Part shown: one piece after another, positions 47,553-56,374 of the stretch | Position numbering within the stretch: the first letter of the stretch is position 1 | How the letters are laid out: each line of letters begins with the position of its first letter | From: DATAFF01 sp963744915 | GTDB lineage: Bacteria > Pseudomonadota > Alphaproteobacteria > Rhizobiales > Aestuariivirgaceae | Assembly: GCA_963744915.1 (NCBI GenBank) | Contig: CAVUUY010000025.1 | Span: forward strand, 39,155 to 103,154 | DNA length: 64,000 nt | Direction: 5' to 3' | Made by a program: the position numbers and the translations under genes | The notes under the pieces: generated by a model | Database searches by the model: none | What the model was told of the DNA's origin: nothing | The model's input: the letters and a program-made list of their open reading frames with translations, nothing else

Positions 47553-48762
47553 ATGACCGACTGCTTCATCTACGATCATGTCCGCACCCCGCGCGGCCGC
47601 GGCAAGCCCGATGGCGCGCTTCACACGGTGACGACGCTCGAGCTGGCAACCCAGGCGCTGGGCGCGCTTCGCGATCGCAGCGCCCTCGACAGCACGGCGC
47701 TCGACGACGTCGTGCTCGGCTGCGTCGATCCGGTCGGCGAGGCGGGCGGCGACATCGCCAGGGCGGCGGCGCTCAATGCCGGCTTCGATCAAGCGGTGCC
47801 CGGCATCCAGGTCAGCCGGTTCTGTGCCTCCGGTCTCGATGCGGTCAATCTGGCGGCGGCCCAGGTGATGGCCGGCCAGAATCAAATGACGATCGGCGGC
47901 GGGGTCGAGTTCGATGAGCCGGATCGGGCTTGGCGCCTCCGGCGGAGCATGGCTCGCCGATCCCTCGCTGGTGCTCAAGACCTATTACGTTCCCCAGGGC
48001 ATCTCGGCGGATCTCATCGCCACCAAATATGGCTTTTCACGCAGCGATGTCGACAGCTATGCGGTGCAAAGCCAGCGGCGGGCGGCGGAGTCGTGGTCGC
48101 GCGGAAACTTTCTCGGGTCGCTGGTGCCGGTGGTCGATCAGAACGGTCTCACCCTTCTCGATCGTGACGAGCATATGCGGCCCGATACCACGATGCAGTC
48201 GCTCGGCGCGCTCAAGCCGTCCTTCGCCGAGATGGGCGAGACTTACGGGTTCGACCAGGTGGCGATCCAACGCTACCCCGAGGTCGAGGTCATCGAGCAC
48301 GTGCATCATGCCGGCAATTCCTCAGGCATCGTCGACGGCGCGGCGGCGGTCCTGCTCGGCTCGGCCGAGGCGGGACAGCGCGGCGGCTTGCGGCCGCGCG
48401 CCCGGATCCGCGCCTTTGCCAATATCGGCTCGGAACCTTCGATCATGCTGACCGCCCCGGCTGACGTCACCCGCAAGGTGCTGAAACGCGCCGGGATGAC
48501 GCTCGGCGATATCGATCTGTTCGAGATCAACGAGGCGTTCGCGGCAGTCGTCCTGCGCTACATGCAGGATCTCGAGCTCGATCCGGACAAGGTGAATGTC
48601 GCTGGCGGCGCCATCGCCATGGGGCATCCGCTTGGCGCCACCGGCGCGATGATCCTCGGAACGGTGCTCGACGAACTGGAGCGGCGGAATCTCAATGCGG
48701 CGCTGGTCACGCTCTGCATCGGCGCCGGCATGGGAACTGCAACCATCATCGAGAGGGTTTGA
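47553..48762 (+). pseudogene. Acetyl-CoA acyltransferase (thiolase) broken by one extra base
   Basis: Two frames together encode a full thiolase. The first (from ATG 47553) has the catalytic Cys in VSRFCASGLDAV and runs to MTIGGGVE. The expected continuation SMSRIGLGASGGAW is in the next frame from about 47912, with the later motifs INEAFAAVVLRY, GHPLGATGA and TLCIGAGMG. At 47910-47911 the sequence reads GAGTTCGATG where GAGTCGATG would keep the frame. The total of 1210 bases is 403 codons plus one base. Flanking operon genes are intact, so this may be a recent mutation, a sequencing error or a slippery site. It overlaps the cupin start (TGATG). Confidence 0.85.
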
Positions 48763-49220
48763 TGCCGAAGATCGACGTCGGCGCGGTGCCGGAAACTAGC
48801 GGCTCGGGCTATCCCGCGCCGTTCCGCGACCCGGTAATCGGGCGCCATTCCAAGCCGCTGGGCGATGCCGGTGGACTGACGCAATTCGGCGTCAAGCTGG
48901 TCCGGCTCGAGCCGGGGGCGGCATCATCGCAGCGTCATTGGCACGAGGCCGAGGACGAGTTCGTCTACATGCTCGAGGGCGAGCTCATGCTGGTCGAATC
49001 GAATGGCGAGACGCCAATGCTCCCGGGCGACGCGGCGACGTTTCCGGCCGGCGTGGCCAATGGCCACCATCTGGTCAACCGCAGCGCCCGCAATTCAACC
49101 TTTCTGGTGGTCGGGACGCGGGCATCGCGCGAGCGCTGCCACTATCCGGACATCGACCTGATGTTCGTCGCCGACGATATCGGGGAACGCTACACCAACC
49201 GCTCCGGCGACGCTTATTGA
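48762..49220 (+). CDS. Cupin domain protein
   Basis: A 152-residue single-domain cupin with the metal motif QRHWHEAEDEFVYMLEGE (two His and Glu) and a later His in VANGHHLVN. Small cupins of this type often lie beside acyl-CoA genes, but no reaction is known. ATG 48762 overlaps the thiolase TGA by one base. It ends ten bases before the multifunctional beta-oxidation gene. Confidence 0.85.
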   Translation: MPKIDVGAVPETSGSGYPAPFRDPVIGRHSKPLGDAGGLTQFGVKLVRLEPGAASSQRHWHEAEDEFVYMLEGELMLVESNGETPMLPGDAATFPAGVANGHHLVNRSARNSTFLVVGTRASRERCHYPDIDLMFVADDIGERYTNRSGDAY

Positions 49221-49230
49221 GAGCCCGTTC

Positions 49231-51441
49231 ATGACGCTGCGAGATTTGAGCTGCACGGTTGACCGCGACGGCGTCGCGGTGATCACGCTCCGGGCGCCTC
49301 AGGGCCAGCTTCCGGTCCTGGACGAAGGCACCATCGAGGAGTTCGAGACGCTGATCGAGCGGGTGGCTGGCGACAACGCGGTGAAGGGCGCGGTGATCAC
49401 CGGCAATGACGGGCAGTTCAGCGTCGGCGCCGATCCGCGGCTGGTCGAGCGGCTGATCGGCGACTACCGGGCCGACGCGGCACGGCGCGGGCCCGAGGCG
49501 GCGACGCGCCAGCTGCAGGAGCGGGCGGGACGGCTGTCGCTGATGTTCCGGCGGCTTGAAACCCAGGGCAAGCCCGTTGTCGCCGCGATCAATGGCGCAG
49601 CGCTGGGTGCCGGTCTCGAGCTTGCCCTCGCCTGCCATCGGCGGATCGTCGAGAACCATCGCGACAACCGGCTCGGCCTGCCGCAGGTGACAATCGGGTT
49701 GATGCCTGGAGCCGGCGGCACCCAAAGGCTGCCACGGCTGATCGGCGCCGAGGCGGCCCTCAAAATGATGCTGCAGGGGCGGCTGATCGAACCCGAGGAG
49801 GCACGCAAGCTCGGCCTCGTCGATGAGGTGGTGCGCGAGGGCGAGGCGCTGACCCGCGCCAAGGCGTGGATCGCCGCCGGCGGTCGGGGGGTCCAGGCCT
49901 TCGACGAGAAGAATTTCCTCATTCCGGGAGGCGAGGTCTATTCGGCGCGCGGCTTGATGCTTTGGCCGGTCGCCAACGCGGTCTACCGCAAGGACACGTT
50001 CGACAATTACCAGGCGCGACGCGCCGTTCTTCATGCCGTCTACGAGGGGCTGCTGGTCACGTCCATGGCGGCCGCCCTCAGGATCGAGGCGCGGTGGCTG
50101 ACCCATCTCTTGCAGGACAGCCAGATCGTGCCGATGCTGAGGACGCTTTATTACTCCATGGGTGCGCTGGCGCAGGGGGTGCGGCGGCCAAAGGGACCGC
50201 CGTTCAAACCGGTGCGGCGTCTCGGCATCGTCGGTGCCGGATTCATGGGATCGGGGATTGCCCATGCGACCGCCAGGGCCGGCATCGAAGTGGTGCTGAT
50301 CGACCGCGAGCAGCTGGCGGCGGAGAAGGGCAAGGCGCATTCGGCGGCGCTGATGGAGAAGGAGATCGGCCGTGGCCGCGCCAGCCGCGAGGAGGCCGCG
50401 GCGGTGGCTGGCCGGATCCGGGTCGGTACCGATCTCGCGGCGCTCGCCGATTGCGATCTGGTGATCGAGGCGGTGTTCGAGAACAAGGCGCTGAAGGCGG
50501 AGATCCTGGCCGGCATCGACCGGGTGCTGAGCGCCGATGCGGTTCTCGCCTCCAACACCTCGACGCTGCCGATCACCGATCTCGCCGGCTTCACCCGCCG
50601 GCCGGCCGATTTCATCGGCATCCATTTCTTCTCGCCGGTCGACCGGATGCAGCTGGTCGAGCTCATCCGCGGCAAGGCAACGGGGGATCGGGCGCTGGCC
50701 AAGGCCATCGATTTCGTGCGCCAGATCGGCAAGACGCCGATCGTCGTCAACGATTCGCGCGGCTTCTTCACTTCGCGGGTGGTGATGACCTACATGGCCG
50801 AGGGCTGCGAGATGCTCAAGGAGGGGGTGCCGCCGGCAATGATCGAGAATGCCGCGCGCCTGGCGGGCATGCCGGTCGGGCCGCTCGCCTTGAACGACGA
50901 GATCGCCCTCGACCTGGCCTGGAAGATCCTGCAGGCGACCAAAGCGGATCTCGGCGATGCCTATCGGGCGCGGGCGATCGACGCGATCATCGAGGAGATG
51001 GTGGTCAGGCGCGAGCGCTTCGGCCGCAAGAACCGGCGCGGCTTCTATGACTATCCCGAGTCCGGTCGCAAGCGGCTGTGGGACGGCATCGCCGAAATTG
51101 CACCACCCCGCCCGGCCGAGCAGTTCGACCCCGAGATCCTGAAGCAGCGGCTGTTGTCGATCCAGGCGCTCGAGACGGCGCGGTGCTTTGAGGAGGGAGT
51201 CCTCACCGATCCGCGGGAAGGCGATGTCGGTGCCATATTGGGCTTCGGCTATGCCCCTTGGACGGGTGGACCGCTGTCCTATATCGACATGGTCGGCGTC
51301 GATGCGTTCGTCCAGCGCTGCACCCGTTTCGAGCAGCAGTTCGGCGCGCGATACCGCCCCGCCCGGCTGCTGCGACAGATGGCGGAGTCCGGGCAAGGCT
51401 TCTATGACGATGCCCGCAGCAGCGAAAGAGCGCCGGCATGA
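49231..51441 (+). CDS. Multifunctional 3-hydroxyacyl-CoA dehydrogenase / enoyl-CoA hydratase (FadJ-like)
   Basis: A 736-residue enzyme. Residues 1 to about 300 are an enoyl-CoA hydratase/isomerase domain (AINGAALGAGLELALACH, GLMPGAGGTQRLPRL with the catalytic Glu/Gly loop). From about 325 the NAD-binding domain starts with GIVGAGFMGSGIAHATARAG, followed by NTSTLPITDLA, HFFSPVDRMQLVELI and the C-terminal dimerisation domain (FGYAPWTGGPLSYID). It carries steps two and three of beta-oxidation. With the acyl-CoA dehydrogenase, thiolase and MerR regulator it completes a fatty-acid degradation operon. A 54-codon ORF overlaps its stop. Confidence 0.93.
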   Translation: MTLRDLSCTVDRDGVAVITLRAPQGQLPVLDEGTIEEFETLIERVAGDNAVKGAVITGNDGQFSVGADPRLVERLIGDYRADAARRGPEAATRQLQERAGRLSLMFRRLETQGKPVVAAINGAALGAGLELALACHRRIVENHRDNRLGLPQVTIGLMPGAGGTQRLPRLIGAEAALKMMLQGRLIEPEEARKLGLVDEVVREGEALTRAKAWIAAGGRGVQAFDEKNFLIPGGEVYSARGLMLWPVANAVYRKDTFDNYQARRAVLHAVYEGLLVTSMAAALRIEARWLTHLLQDSQIVPMLRTLYYSMGALAQGVRRPKGPPFKPVRRLGIVGAGFMGSGIAHATARAGIEVVLIDREQLAAEKGKAHSAALMEKEIGRGRASREEAAAVAGRIRVGTDLAALADCDLVIEAVFENKALKAEILAGIDRVLSADAVLASNTSTLPITDLAGFTRRPADFIGIHFFSPVDRMQLVELIRGKATGDRALAKAIDFVRQIGKTPIVVNDSRGFFTSRVVMTYMAEGCEMLKEGVPPAMIENAARLAGMPVGPLALNDEIALDLAWKILQATKADLGDAYRARAIDAIIEEMVVRRERFGRKNRRGFYDYPESGRKRLWDGIAEIAPPRPAEQFDPEILKQRLLSIQALETARCFEEGVLTDPREGDVGAILGFGYAPWTGGPLSYIDMVGVDAFVQRCTRFEQQFGARYRPARLLRQMAESGQGFYDDARSSERAPA

Positions 51442-51602
51442 TCACCGATCTCAGCGGTCCGGCCTTTCTCCTGATCGATCTGGTTTTCGTCATTGTGCTC
51501 GGGCTCGCGCTGTTCATCGGCGCCTTGTGGTGGCGCGGCCGCCGCCGCAGCCCGGCCGGCCGGCCGACCGCCGCATCGCCGGAAGAGCCGAAGCGCGAAT
51601 AG
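51438..51602 (+). CDS. 54-residue single-pass membrane protein
   Basis: ATG at 51438 overlaps the FadJ-like TGA (ATGA) and opens a 54-codon frame ending at TAG 51600. It has one strong hydrophobic helix (AFLLIDLVFVIVLGLALFIG) followed by WWRGRRRS and a polar tail. The arrangement points to translational coupling with the beta-oxidation operon. No known family is recognised. Confidence 0.55.
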   Translation: MITDLSGPAFLLIDLVFVIVLGLALFIGALWWRGRRRSPAGRPTAASPEEPKRE

Positions 51603-51609
51603 CAACCGG

Positions 51610-52773
51610 TTACACGGGCCGCGAGCAATATTCGCCGAGCCGGCGCAGGAACGCCTCGCAGCGCCCAAGCTCGCTTATGGCGACGAATTCATCGGGCTTG
51701 TGCGCCTGCTCGATCGAGCCCGGGCCGCAGATCACGGCGGGGATGCCCGCCAATTGGAACAGGCCGGCCTCGGTGCCATATGACACGGCCCCGGTGTCGT
51801 TGCCGCCGGTCAGCTGCAGCGCCAGGGCCTCGGCCGGCGAGCCGGGCTGCGGCATCAGCGGCGGGACGGTGTTGTTGCAGCGGGTGACGATGCCGGTGTG
51901 CGCCGCGACGGCATGCATGGCGGGCAGCAGCGCCGCCGCGGCGCGGTCCACGCGCTCGGGGATTTCATCCAGATCCTGTCCGGGGACGACGCGCGTCTCC
52001 CAGCGGATGGTGCAGGAGCGCGGCACGATGTTGCGGGCGGTGCCGCCGACGATGGTGCCGACGTGAACGGTAGTGTAGGGCGGGTCGAAGCGGCCGGTTG
52101 GATCGCCGCGCGCACGCATCTCGCGGGCGATGGCGTTGATCTCGCCGAGGAGCTCGCCGGCGACCATGATGGCGTTGACGCCCTGGTGGCATAGGCCCGA
52201 ATGGGCTTCATGCCCCTCCACCTCGGTGATGAAGCTCAGCGTGCTTTTGTGGCCATTCACCACCTTCATCAAGGTCGGCTCGCCGATAATGGCTGCTGAT
52301 GGTCGCGGCAGGGCGCCGGATGCGATCCGCTCGACCAGCGGCCTGACGCCGGTGCACCCCACCTCCTCGTCGCAGGAGAAGGCGAGGTGGATCGGGCGCT
52401 GCAGCCGCTTCCCGAGGAATTCCGGCACCAGCGCCAGGCAGGCGGCGAGGAAGCCCTTCATATCGGCGCTGCCGCGGCCATAGATCCGGCCGTCGCGCTC
52501 GAGCGCCGCGAAGGGGTCGCTGGTCCAGGGCTGTCCGTCGACCGGCACCACGTCGGTATGACCCGAGAGCACGATGCCGCCAGGGATTTCGGGACCGATG
52601 GTGGCCCAGAGATTGGTCTTGCCGGGCTGGTAATCGACCCTGATCGATGGCACGCCCAGCGCCGCGAGATAATCCTCGACGAACTCGATCAGCGGCACGT
52701 TGCTGTTGCGGCTGGTTGTATCAAAAGCGATGAGCCGGCGCAGCAGCTCGCGAGTCGTCGATGGCTCGGGCAT
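51610..52773 (-). CDS. argE: Acetylornithine deacetylase (ArgE/DapE, M20 family)
   Basis: A 387-residue M20 metallohydrolase. Zinc-site motifs are VLSGHTDVVPVDGQPWTSDP, GRGSADMKGF, CDEEVGCTG and the later His in GPGSIEQAHKPDEF; the dimerisation domain sits between. ArgE-type proteins release acetate from N-acetylornithine. The C-terminal motif and length fit ArgE rather than DapE, but related N-acyl amidohydrolases are hard to separate. ATG 52773 or GTG 52782 may be the start; GTG directly abuts the apaG stop, so the two genes are coupled. Confidence 0.88.
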   Translation of the reverse strand: MPEPSTTRELLRRLIAFDTTSRNSNVPLIEFVEDYLAALGVPSIRVDYQPGKTNLWATIGPEIPGGIVLSGHTDVVPVDGQPWTSDPFAALERDGRIYGRGSADMKGFLAACLALVPEFLGKRLQRPIHLAFSCDEEVGCTGVRPLVERIASGALPRPSAAIIGEPTLMKVVNGHKSTLSFITEVEGHEAHSGLCHQGVNAIMVAGELLGEINAIAREMRARGDPTGRFDPPYTTVHVGTIVGGTARNIVPRSCTIRWETRVVPGQDLDEIPERVDRAAAALLPAMHAVAAHTGIVTRCNNTVPPLMPQPGSPAEALALQLTGGNDTGAVSYGTEAGLFQLAGIPAVICGPGSIEQAHKPDEFVAISELGRCEAFLRRLGEYCSRPV

Positions 52774-52782
52774 GGACTCCAC

Positions 52783-53181
52783 TCAGTGTATCGGTCGGGG
52801 CAGGTCGGGCGAATCCAGCGAAAATGCCGGAATGTCGACATTGAGCGGCTCGCCGTCCTCGGTCTCCATCTGGTAAGCCCCGGACATGAATCCTGAGGGC
52901 GTCCCGAGCGGCGCGCCGGAGGTGTAGCGAAAGCTGCCGCCCGGTGCCAGCGTGGGCGTCTCGCCGACGACGCCGGCGCCGCGCACCTCCTGCACCCGGC
53001 CATTGGCGTCGACAATCTTCCAGTAACGGGTCTTGAGTGTCACGGTTCGCTTGCCGTTATTGACGATCGTCACCGTATAGGACCAGACGAAATAGCCCTC
53101 GTCGGGTCGCGACCTGTCATCGAGATACTGCGGCTCGACGGTCACCGAGATACCATTCGTCGTGCGCTCATAATGCGTCAT
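52783..53181 (-). CDS. apaG: ApaG protein
   Basis: A 132-residue ApaG-type fold, an immunoglobulin-like beta-sandwich. The features are YFVWSYTVTIVNNGKRTVTL, RYWKIVDANGRVQEVRGAGVVGE shortened here to its core RYWKIVDANG, and LAPGGSFRYTSGAPL with GFMSGAYQ. ApaG is linked to Co2+ and Mg2+ tolerance in enterobacteria, with unclear molecular action. It is divergent from dcd and lies directly upstream of the argE-like gene. Confidence 0.93.
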   Translation of the reverse strand: MTHYERTTNGISVTVEPQYLDDRSRPDEGYFVWSYTVTIVNNGKRTVTLKTRYWKIVDANGRVQEVRGAGVVGETPTLAPGGSFRYTSGAPLGTPSGFMSGAYQMETEDGEPLNVDIPAFSLDSPDLPRPIH

Positions 53182-53310
53182 CGCGGGCCCTTCCGGCGTT
53201 CAACTCTAGCCAGCGGCACGGGCGATTTCCACAGGCATTCAGACGCTGGGGACTGGCGGCGGCCGGCATTGGGTGCAAGATTGCCACCGCCGAGGGGCAA
53301 GGAGAGGTTC

Positions 53311-54411
53311 ATGGACATGGCGCCGCGCAGCGGAATCCTTCCCGCGCATGCCATTGCGAGGCTTTACGACACGGGCGCGATCGCCAGCGCCAGCCCGTTT
53401 GCGTCGGGGCAGGTTCAGCCGGCAAGCCTCGACCTCCGGCTCGGGGCCGATGCCTACCGGGTGCGGGCGTCGTTCCTGCCGGGCCGTGCCAATACTGTCG
53501 AAGCCCGCCTGGAGGCCCTGAAACTCCACAGGATTTCCCTCGTCGGGGGTGCCGTTCTCGAGACCGGATGCGTCTATATCGTGCCGTTGCAGGAGCGGCT
53601 GGCGCTGCCCGGCGACATCGCCGCCCTGTCCAATCCCAAGAGCTCGACCGGCCGCCTCGACATCTTCACCCGGGTGATTGCCGACCACGCCGATGCCTTC
53701 GACAAGATCCCGCCGGGCTATGCCGGTCCGCTATTCGCCGAAATCTCGCCCCGCACCTTTCCGGTGCTGGTCAGGCCGGGTTCCCGCCTGACCCAGATCC
53801 GCTTCCGGGTCGGCGCCTTCGAGGCCAGCGACAGCCTGATCCGCGAGCTCCATCAGCGCGAGCCGCTGGTTACCTCAGGCGAGCCCAATATCGACAATGG
53901 CATTGCGCTCAGCGTCGACCTGGCGAGCCAGGAGCCAGGCCAGCCGATCGGCTACCGCGCCATCCGCCATTCCGGCCTGATCGATGTCGATGCCGTCGGC
54001 GCCCTTGACGTGCGCGACTATTGGGAGCCGATCTTCCGGCCCCGGAGCCTGATCCTCGATCCGGACCAGTTCTACATCCTGGCATCGCGCGAGGCGGTCA
54101 GGGTGCCGCCCGATCATGCAGCGGAAATGGTGCCGTTCAACCCCCTTATGGGTGAATTTCGGGTGCATTATGCCGGCTTTTTCGACCCCGGATTCGGCGA
54201 TCGGGCGGGCGGCGGCGAGGGGGCGCGGGCGGTGCTCGAGGTGCGCTCGCACGAGGTGCCGTTCATCCTGGAGCATGGGCAGATCGTCGGCCGGCTGATT
54301 TATGAACGGCTGACCGAGCCGCCAAGCCGCGTCTATGGCCAGGAGATCGGCTCGAACTACCAGCGCCAGGGCCTCAAGCTGTCAAAGCACTTCCGGCCCT
54401 TCGTCGCGTGA
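53311..54411 (+). CDS. dcd: 2'-deoxycytidine 5'-triphosphate deaminase, two-domain form
   Basis: A 366-residue dCTP deaminase of the long alphaproteobacterial type with two dUTPase-like halves. The first half has SLDLRLGADAYRVR, NPKSSTGRLDIFTRV and PGYAGPLFAEISP; the second repeats the fold with PFNPLMGEFRVHYAGFFDPG and ends GSNYQRQGLKLSKHF. It makes dUTP from dCTP. GGAGAGG lies just before ATG 53311. A longer frame begins inside the intergenic region with apaG. The tRNA-Gly promoter begins 12 bases after its stop. Confidence 0.92.
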   Translation: MDMAPRSGILPAHAIARLYDTGAIASASPFASGQVQPASLDLRLGADAYRVRASFLPGRANTVEARLEALKLHRISLVGGAVLETGCVYIVPLQERLALPGDIAALSNPKSSTGRLDIFTRVIADHADAFDKIPPGYAGPLFAEISPRTFPVLVRPGSRLTQIRFRVGAFEASDSLIRELHQREPLVTSGEPNIDNGIALSVDLASQEPGQPIGYRAIRHSGLIDVDAVGALDVRDYWEPIFRPRSLILDPDQFYILASREAVRVPPDHAAEMVPFNPLMGEFRVHYAGFFDPGFGDRAGGGEGARAVLEVRSHEVPFILEHGQIVGRLIYERLTEPPSRVYGQEIGSNYQRQGLKLSKHFRPFVA

Positions 54412-54422
54412 GCGTTGCGCGC

Positions 54423-54451
54423 TTGACAGCGCCGCCTCAACCTGTTGCTCT
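54423..54451 (+). promoter_or_regulatory. Probable promoter of tRNA-Gly
   Basis: A consensus -35 TTGACA at 54423-54428 is followed after 17 bases by a weak -10 TGCTCT at 54446-54451. The tRNA 5' end is 14 bases further on, a fitting distance. Confidence 0.55.
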
Positions 54452-54464
54452 CGGCAGTGGCGAG

Positions 54465-54539
54465 GCGGGCGTAGTTCAGTGGTAGAACGACAGCTTCCCA
54501 AGCTGTATGTCGAGAGTTCGATTCTCTTCGCCCGCTCCA
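54465..54539 (+). tRNA. tRNA-Gly (anticodon CCC), CCA encoded
   Basis: The acceptor stem GCGGGCG (54465-54471) pairs with CGCCCGC (54529-54535), followed by T and an encoded CCA. The D arm has GTTCAGTGGTAGAAC. The anticodon stem ACAGC/GCTGT encloses the loop TTCCCAA, giving anticodon CCC (codon GGG). The T arm has TTCGATT with one G-T wobble in its stem. Base composition drops directly after this gene, so it may mark an integration site. Confidence 0.95.
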
Positions 54540-54916
54540 ATTTCTCGTTTTATCTCAATGACTTGCTCCTATCATCTCTCGTCGTCTTTTTAGCGCTTCG
54601 CTGCTATACACAGTTATACACAGGAAACGAAGTTCTTTGATCGGCGATAGGCTGAGGGCGCCTCCACTTTTAGACGGCCGTCCAAATCGTCTTGGAAGCT
54701 CAAAGAACCCGCTCGCTTTAGACATGCAGGGATAGCGCTCTACGCGGTCTGCCTGCCGCTCCGTGCTAGCGATCCTAAGCACCCGCCACCTACTCGATGT
54801 TGAACCTACCCTGCGGGGTTCTATTTCGTCTTCGATTGCTTTACGCGGTGACTTGGTAACAACCTTCAGGGCCGAGGCTCTCGTTCTAACCAAGGGTTGG
54901 TCTCAAGTAACCGCGT
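54540..54916. other. Low-GC stretch without a supported gene
   Basis: These bases follow tRNA-Gly and are clearly richer in A and T than everything to the left. No open frame here has recognisable content. The part from about 54831 (TCGATTGCTTTACGCGGTGA) is a diverged copy of sequence near 61114, just upstream of the second GFA pseudogene, so it is probably a relic of repeated island DNA. No integrase or direct repeat of the tRNA end was found. Confidence 0.6.
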
Positions 54917-55672
54917 TCAGAACGAATGGAGGTCATCTTCATTTATTTCGATTGATCTCAATGTTTCGTCAACTAATTGAGCATTCGTGTTATCTTCGAT
55001 CTCATCGCCCGACATTGGAAAGTTGATCGCAAGGTCAATTGCTTTTCCATCATCCCATATCTCAAAGAGTTGGATAAGAGACTCAACGCTGTTGCGATTT
55101 TCATAGGTATACGATGCGTAAATCGCCCACACACCTTTATCGCTCTTCAGAAAGTAGTAGTTGATTTCACCAGTTTGCTTTCCGCCACCCGATATTTGAC
55201 CGCTCAACCACGCCTCTACCTTATTTTTGAATTCTGCAACTGGTTTTGATTGTGACGATTTTTGTTCGAATTGCCTCTGCAAATTATCTTGAGTGAGCAA
55301 CTTAGCTTCAGATGGCTCCGCACTCTCGCCTACCAGAAACATGAACTGCGCCCACGGTCTTCCCTCATGATCCCGACACTGAATCCACTCGTCGAACGTG
55401 TTCTGCACACAGCTATCAGGCAATGTTAACGACACTCTTGTGTTTGAGACGTTTTGGGCTTGGCCTACTACGTTCGACGGATTATCCGACGCCTGCCCAT
55501 TTACAGTGGCCGTATCGGCCTGATTTGCGGCCTGGCCGTCTGTTTTGGCATCACCTTCTGATAAAAGTGGCATGGTTGCGTAGCTGACCGTGGGCCACAG
55601 CGGCAGCGCCGCCAGACAGATGAGAGCCGTGTTGAGCACAATTCTCATTGCTAATGGAGACGACTTGCACAT
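54917..55672 (-). CDS. Exported protein of unknown function
   Basis: A protein of about 251 residues with a signal peptide (MRIVLNTALICLAALPLWPT...SYA). A polar segment rich in N, Q, T and A (DGQAANQADTATVNGQASDN) follows, then a folded part containing C-x-C-spaced cysteines (LPDSCVQNTFDEWIQCRDHE) and many aromatic residues (INYYFLKSDKGVWAIYASYT). The start MCKSS at 55672 is preferred because GAGGA lies at the right distance; ATG 55678 is too close to it. No family is recognised. Codon use is less GC-rich than left of the tRNA. Confidence 0.65.
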   Translation of the reverse strand: MCKSSPLAMRIVLNTALICLAALPLWPTVSYATMPLLSEGDAKTDGQAANQADTATVNGQASDNPSNVVGQAQNVSNTRVSLTLPDSCVQNTFDEWIQCRDHEGRPWAQFMFLVGESAEPSEAKLLTQDNLQRQFEQKSSQSKPVAEFKNKVEAWLSGQISGGGKQTGEINYYFLKSDKGVWAIYASYTYENRNSVESLIQLFEIWDDGKAIDLAINFPMSGDEIEDNTNAQLVDETLRSIEINEDDLHSF

Positions 55673-55719
55673 CAACATATCCTCTGTGTTCTTCTCTCCT
55701 CCACCCTTCGCAGTGTCCT

Positions 55720-55911
55720 CTACATGTAAGGCGTGGTACCAGGCACGAGTTCCCGTCCCAGATGTAAAAGGCTGTGCGGAGAAGGTCCCCCCACCCGATA
55801 CTGGGTCATCAGCCGTGTTAACTCTTCACCGTTGATCAGAATGATTTCCCTGCGGGACCCGATGGGCATAGTCCTTGCCCCGCTTGAGAAGCTGCTCGTC
55901 GTGACGAACAC
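55720..55911 (-). pseudogene. Relic of an Mrr-type restriction endonuclease C terminus
   Basis: The reading VFVTTSSFSSGART, then RREIILINGEELTRLMTQYR, then VGG matches the end of the Mrr catalytic domain (F-x-T-T-S-x-F-S-x-x-A ... IVLIDGE-LA-LM). Upstream of it the frame breaks and no Mrr N-terminal DNA-binding domain follows; instead the DNA is taken up by the opposite-strand NTF2-like gene. It is therefore a leftover fragment, not a working gene. Confidence 0.55.
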
Positions 55912-56334
55912 TTGCGAACTGCGTTCAGGGAGGCCCGAAAATGCCGTAGTTCACCAACCCAATCCGAAGGGGAGCATGTCGAACTCGTTGCTGTGGCGCG
56001 CGACTATCTTGATGGCATGTTCTACGCCGATGAATCTAAGCTGCGGCGCGCATTCCACCCGCAATGTCTTCTGGTGGGCCACTATCGAGGACGTCGGTTC
56101 GAATACGATCCGTTGGACACGTTCGTCAAACTCGTAATGGAAGGCCCCGCATCGGCGGCAGGCACGCCCTATAATGCGGAGATCGACGTGCTCGAAGTCG
56201 CTTTCGATATCGCAGTCGTAAAGGTCGTCGATGACTGGCTCGGCGAGCGTTATACCGACTACCTCACGATGCTCAAGCACGACGGCAAATGGAGCATCGT
56301 CAACAAAGCCTTCACCGTGCATCCGCCGATGTGA
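55912..56334 (+). CDS. NTF2-like protein (putative lumazine-binding family)
   Basis: The part from about ELVAVARDYLDGMFYADESK to the end (KWSIVNKAFTVHPPM) is a complete SnoaL/NTF2-like domain of the putative lumazine-binding type: KLRRAFHPQCLLVGHY, then TPYNAEIDVLEV, AVVKVVDDW and YTDYLTMLKHDG. The start is unsettled. TTG 55912 opens the frame; the best ribosome site (AAGGGGA) precedes ATG 55976, which is one base out of frame, so the start may be damaged. GTG 55993 would give a shortened protein. Biochemical role unknown. Confidence 0.65.
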   Translation: MRTAFREARKCRSSPTQSEGEHVELVAVARDYLDGMFYADESKLRRAFHPQCLLVGHYRGRRFEYDPLDTFVKLVMEGPASAAGTPYNAEIDVLEVAFDIAVVKVVDDWLGERYTDYLTMLKHDGKWSIVNKAFTVHPPM

Positions 56335-56348
56335 ACCAGGAGCCGAGC

Positions 56349-56374
56349 ATCCGACCTTGCTCTTTGTTCTAAGG
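56349..56374 (+). repeat. Relic of the GNAT gene 3' end
   Basis: About 26 bases beginning ATCCGACCTTGCTCTTTGTT match the end of the GNAT gene (60610-60636) with few changes, and encode the same PTLLFVL ending. It shows that the GNAT-linked DNA was once present here too. Confidence 0.5.

Noticed and set aside
54555..54893. 112-codon minus-strand open frame after the tRNA
   Set aside because: It has a low-complexity basic sequence, no ribosome site and no family; it lies in relic DNA.
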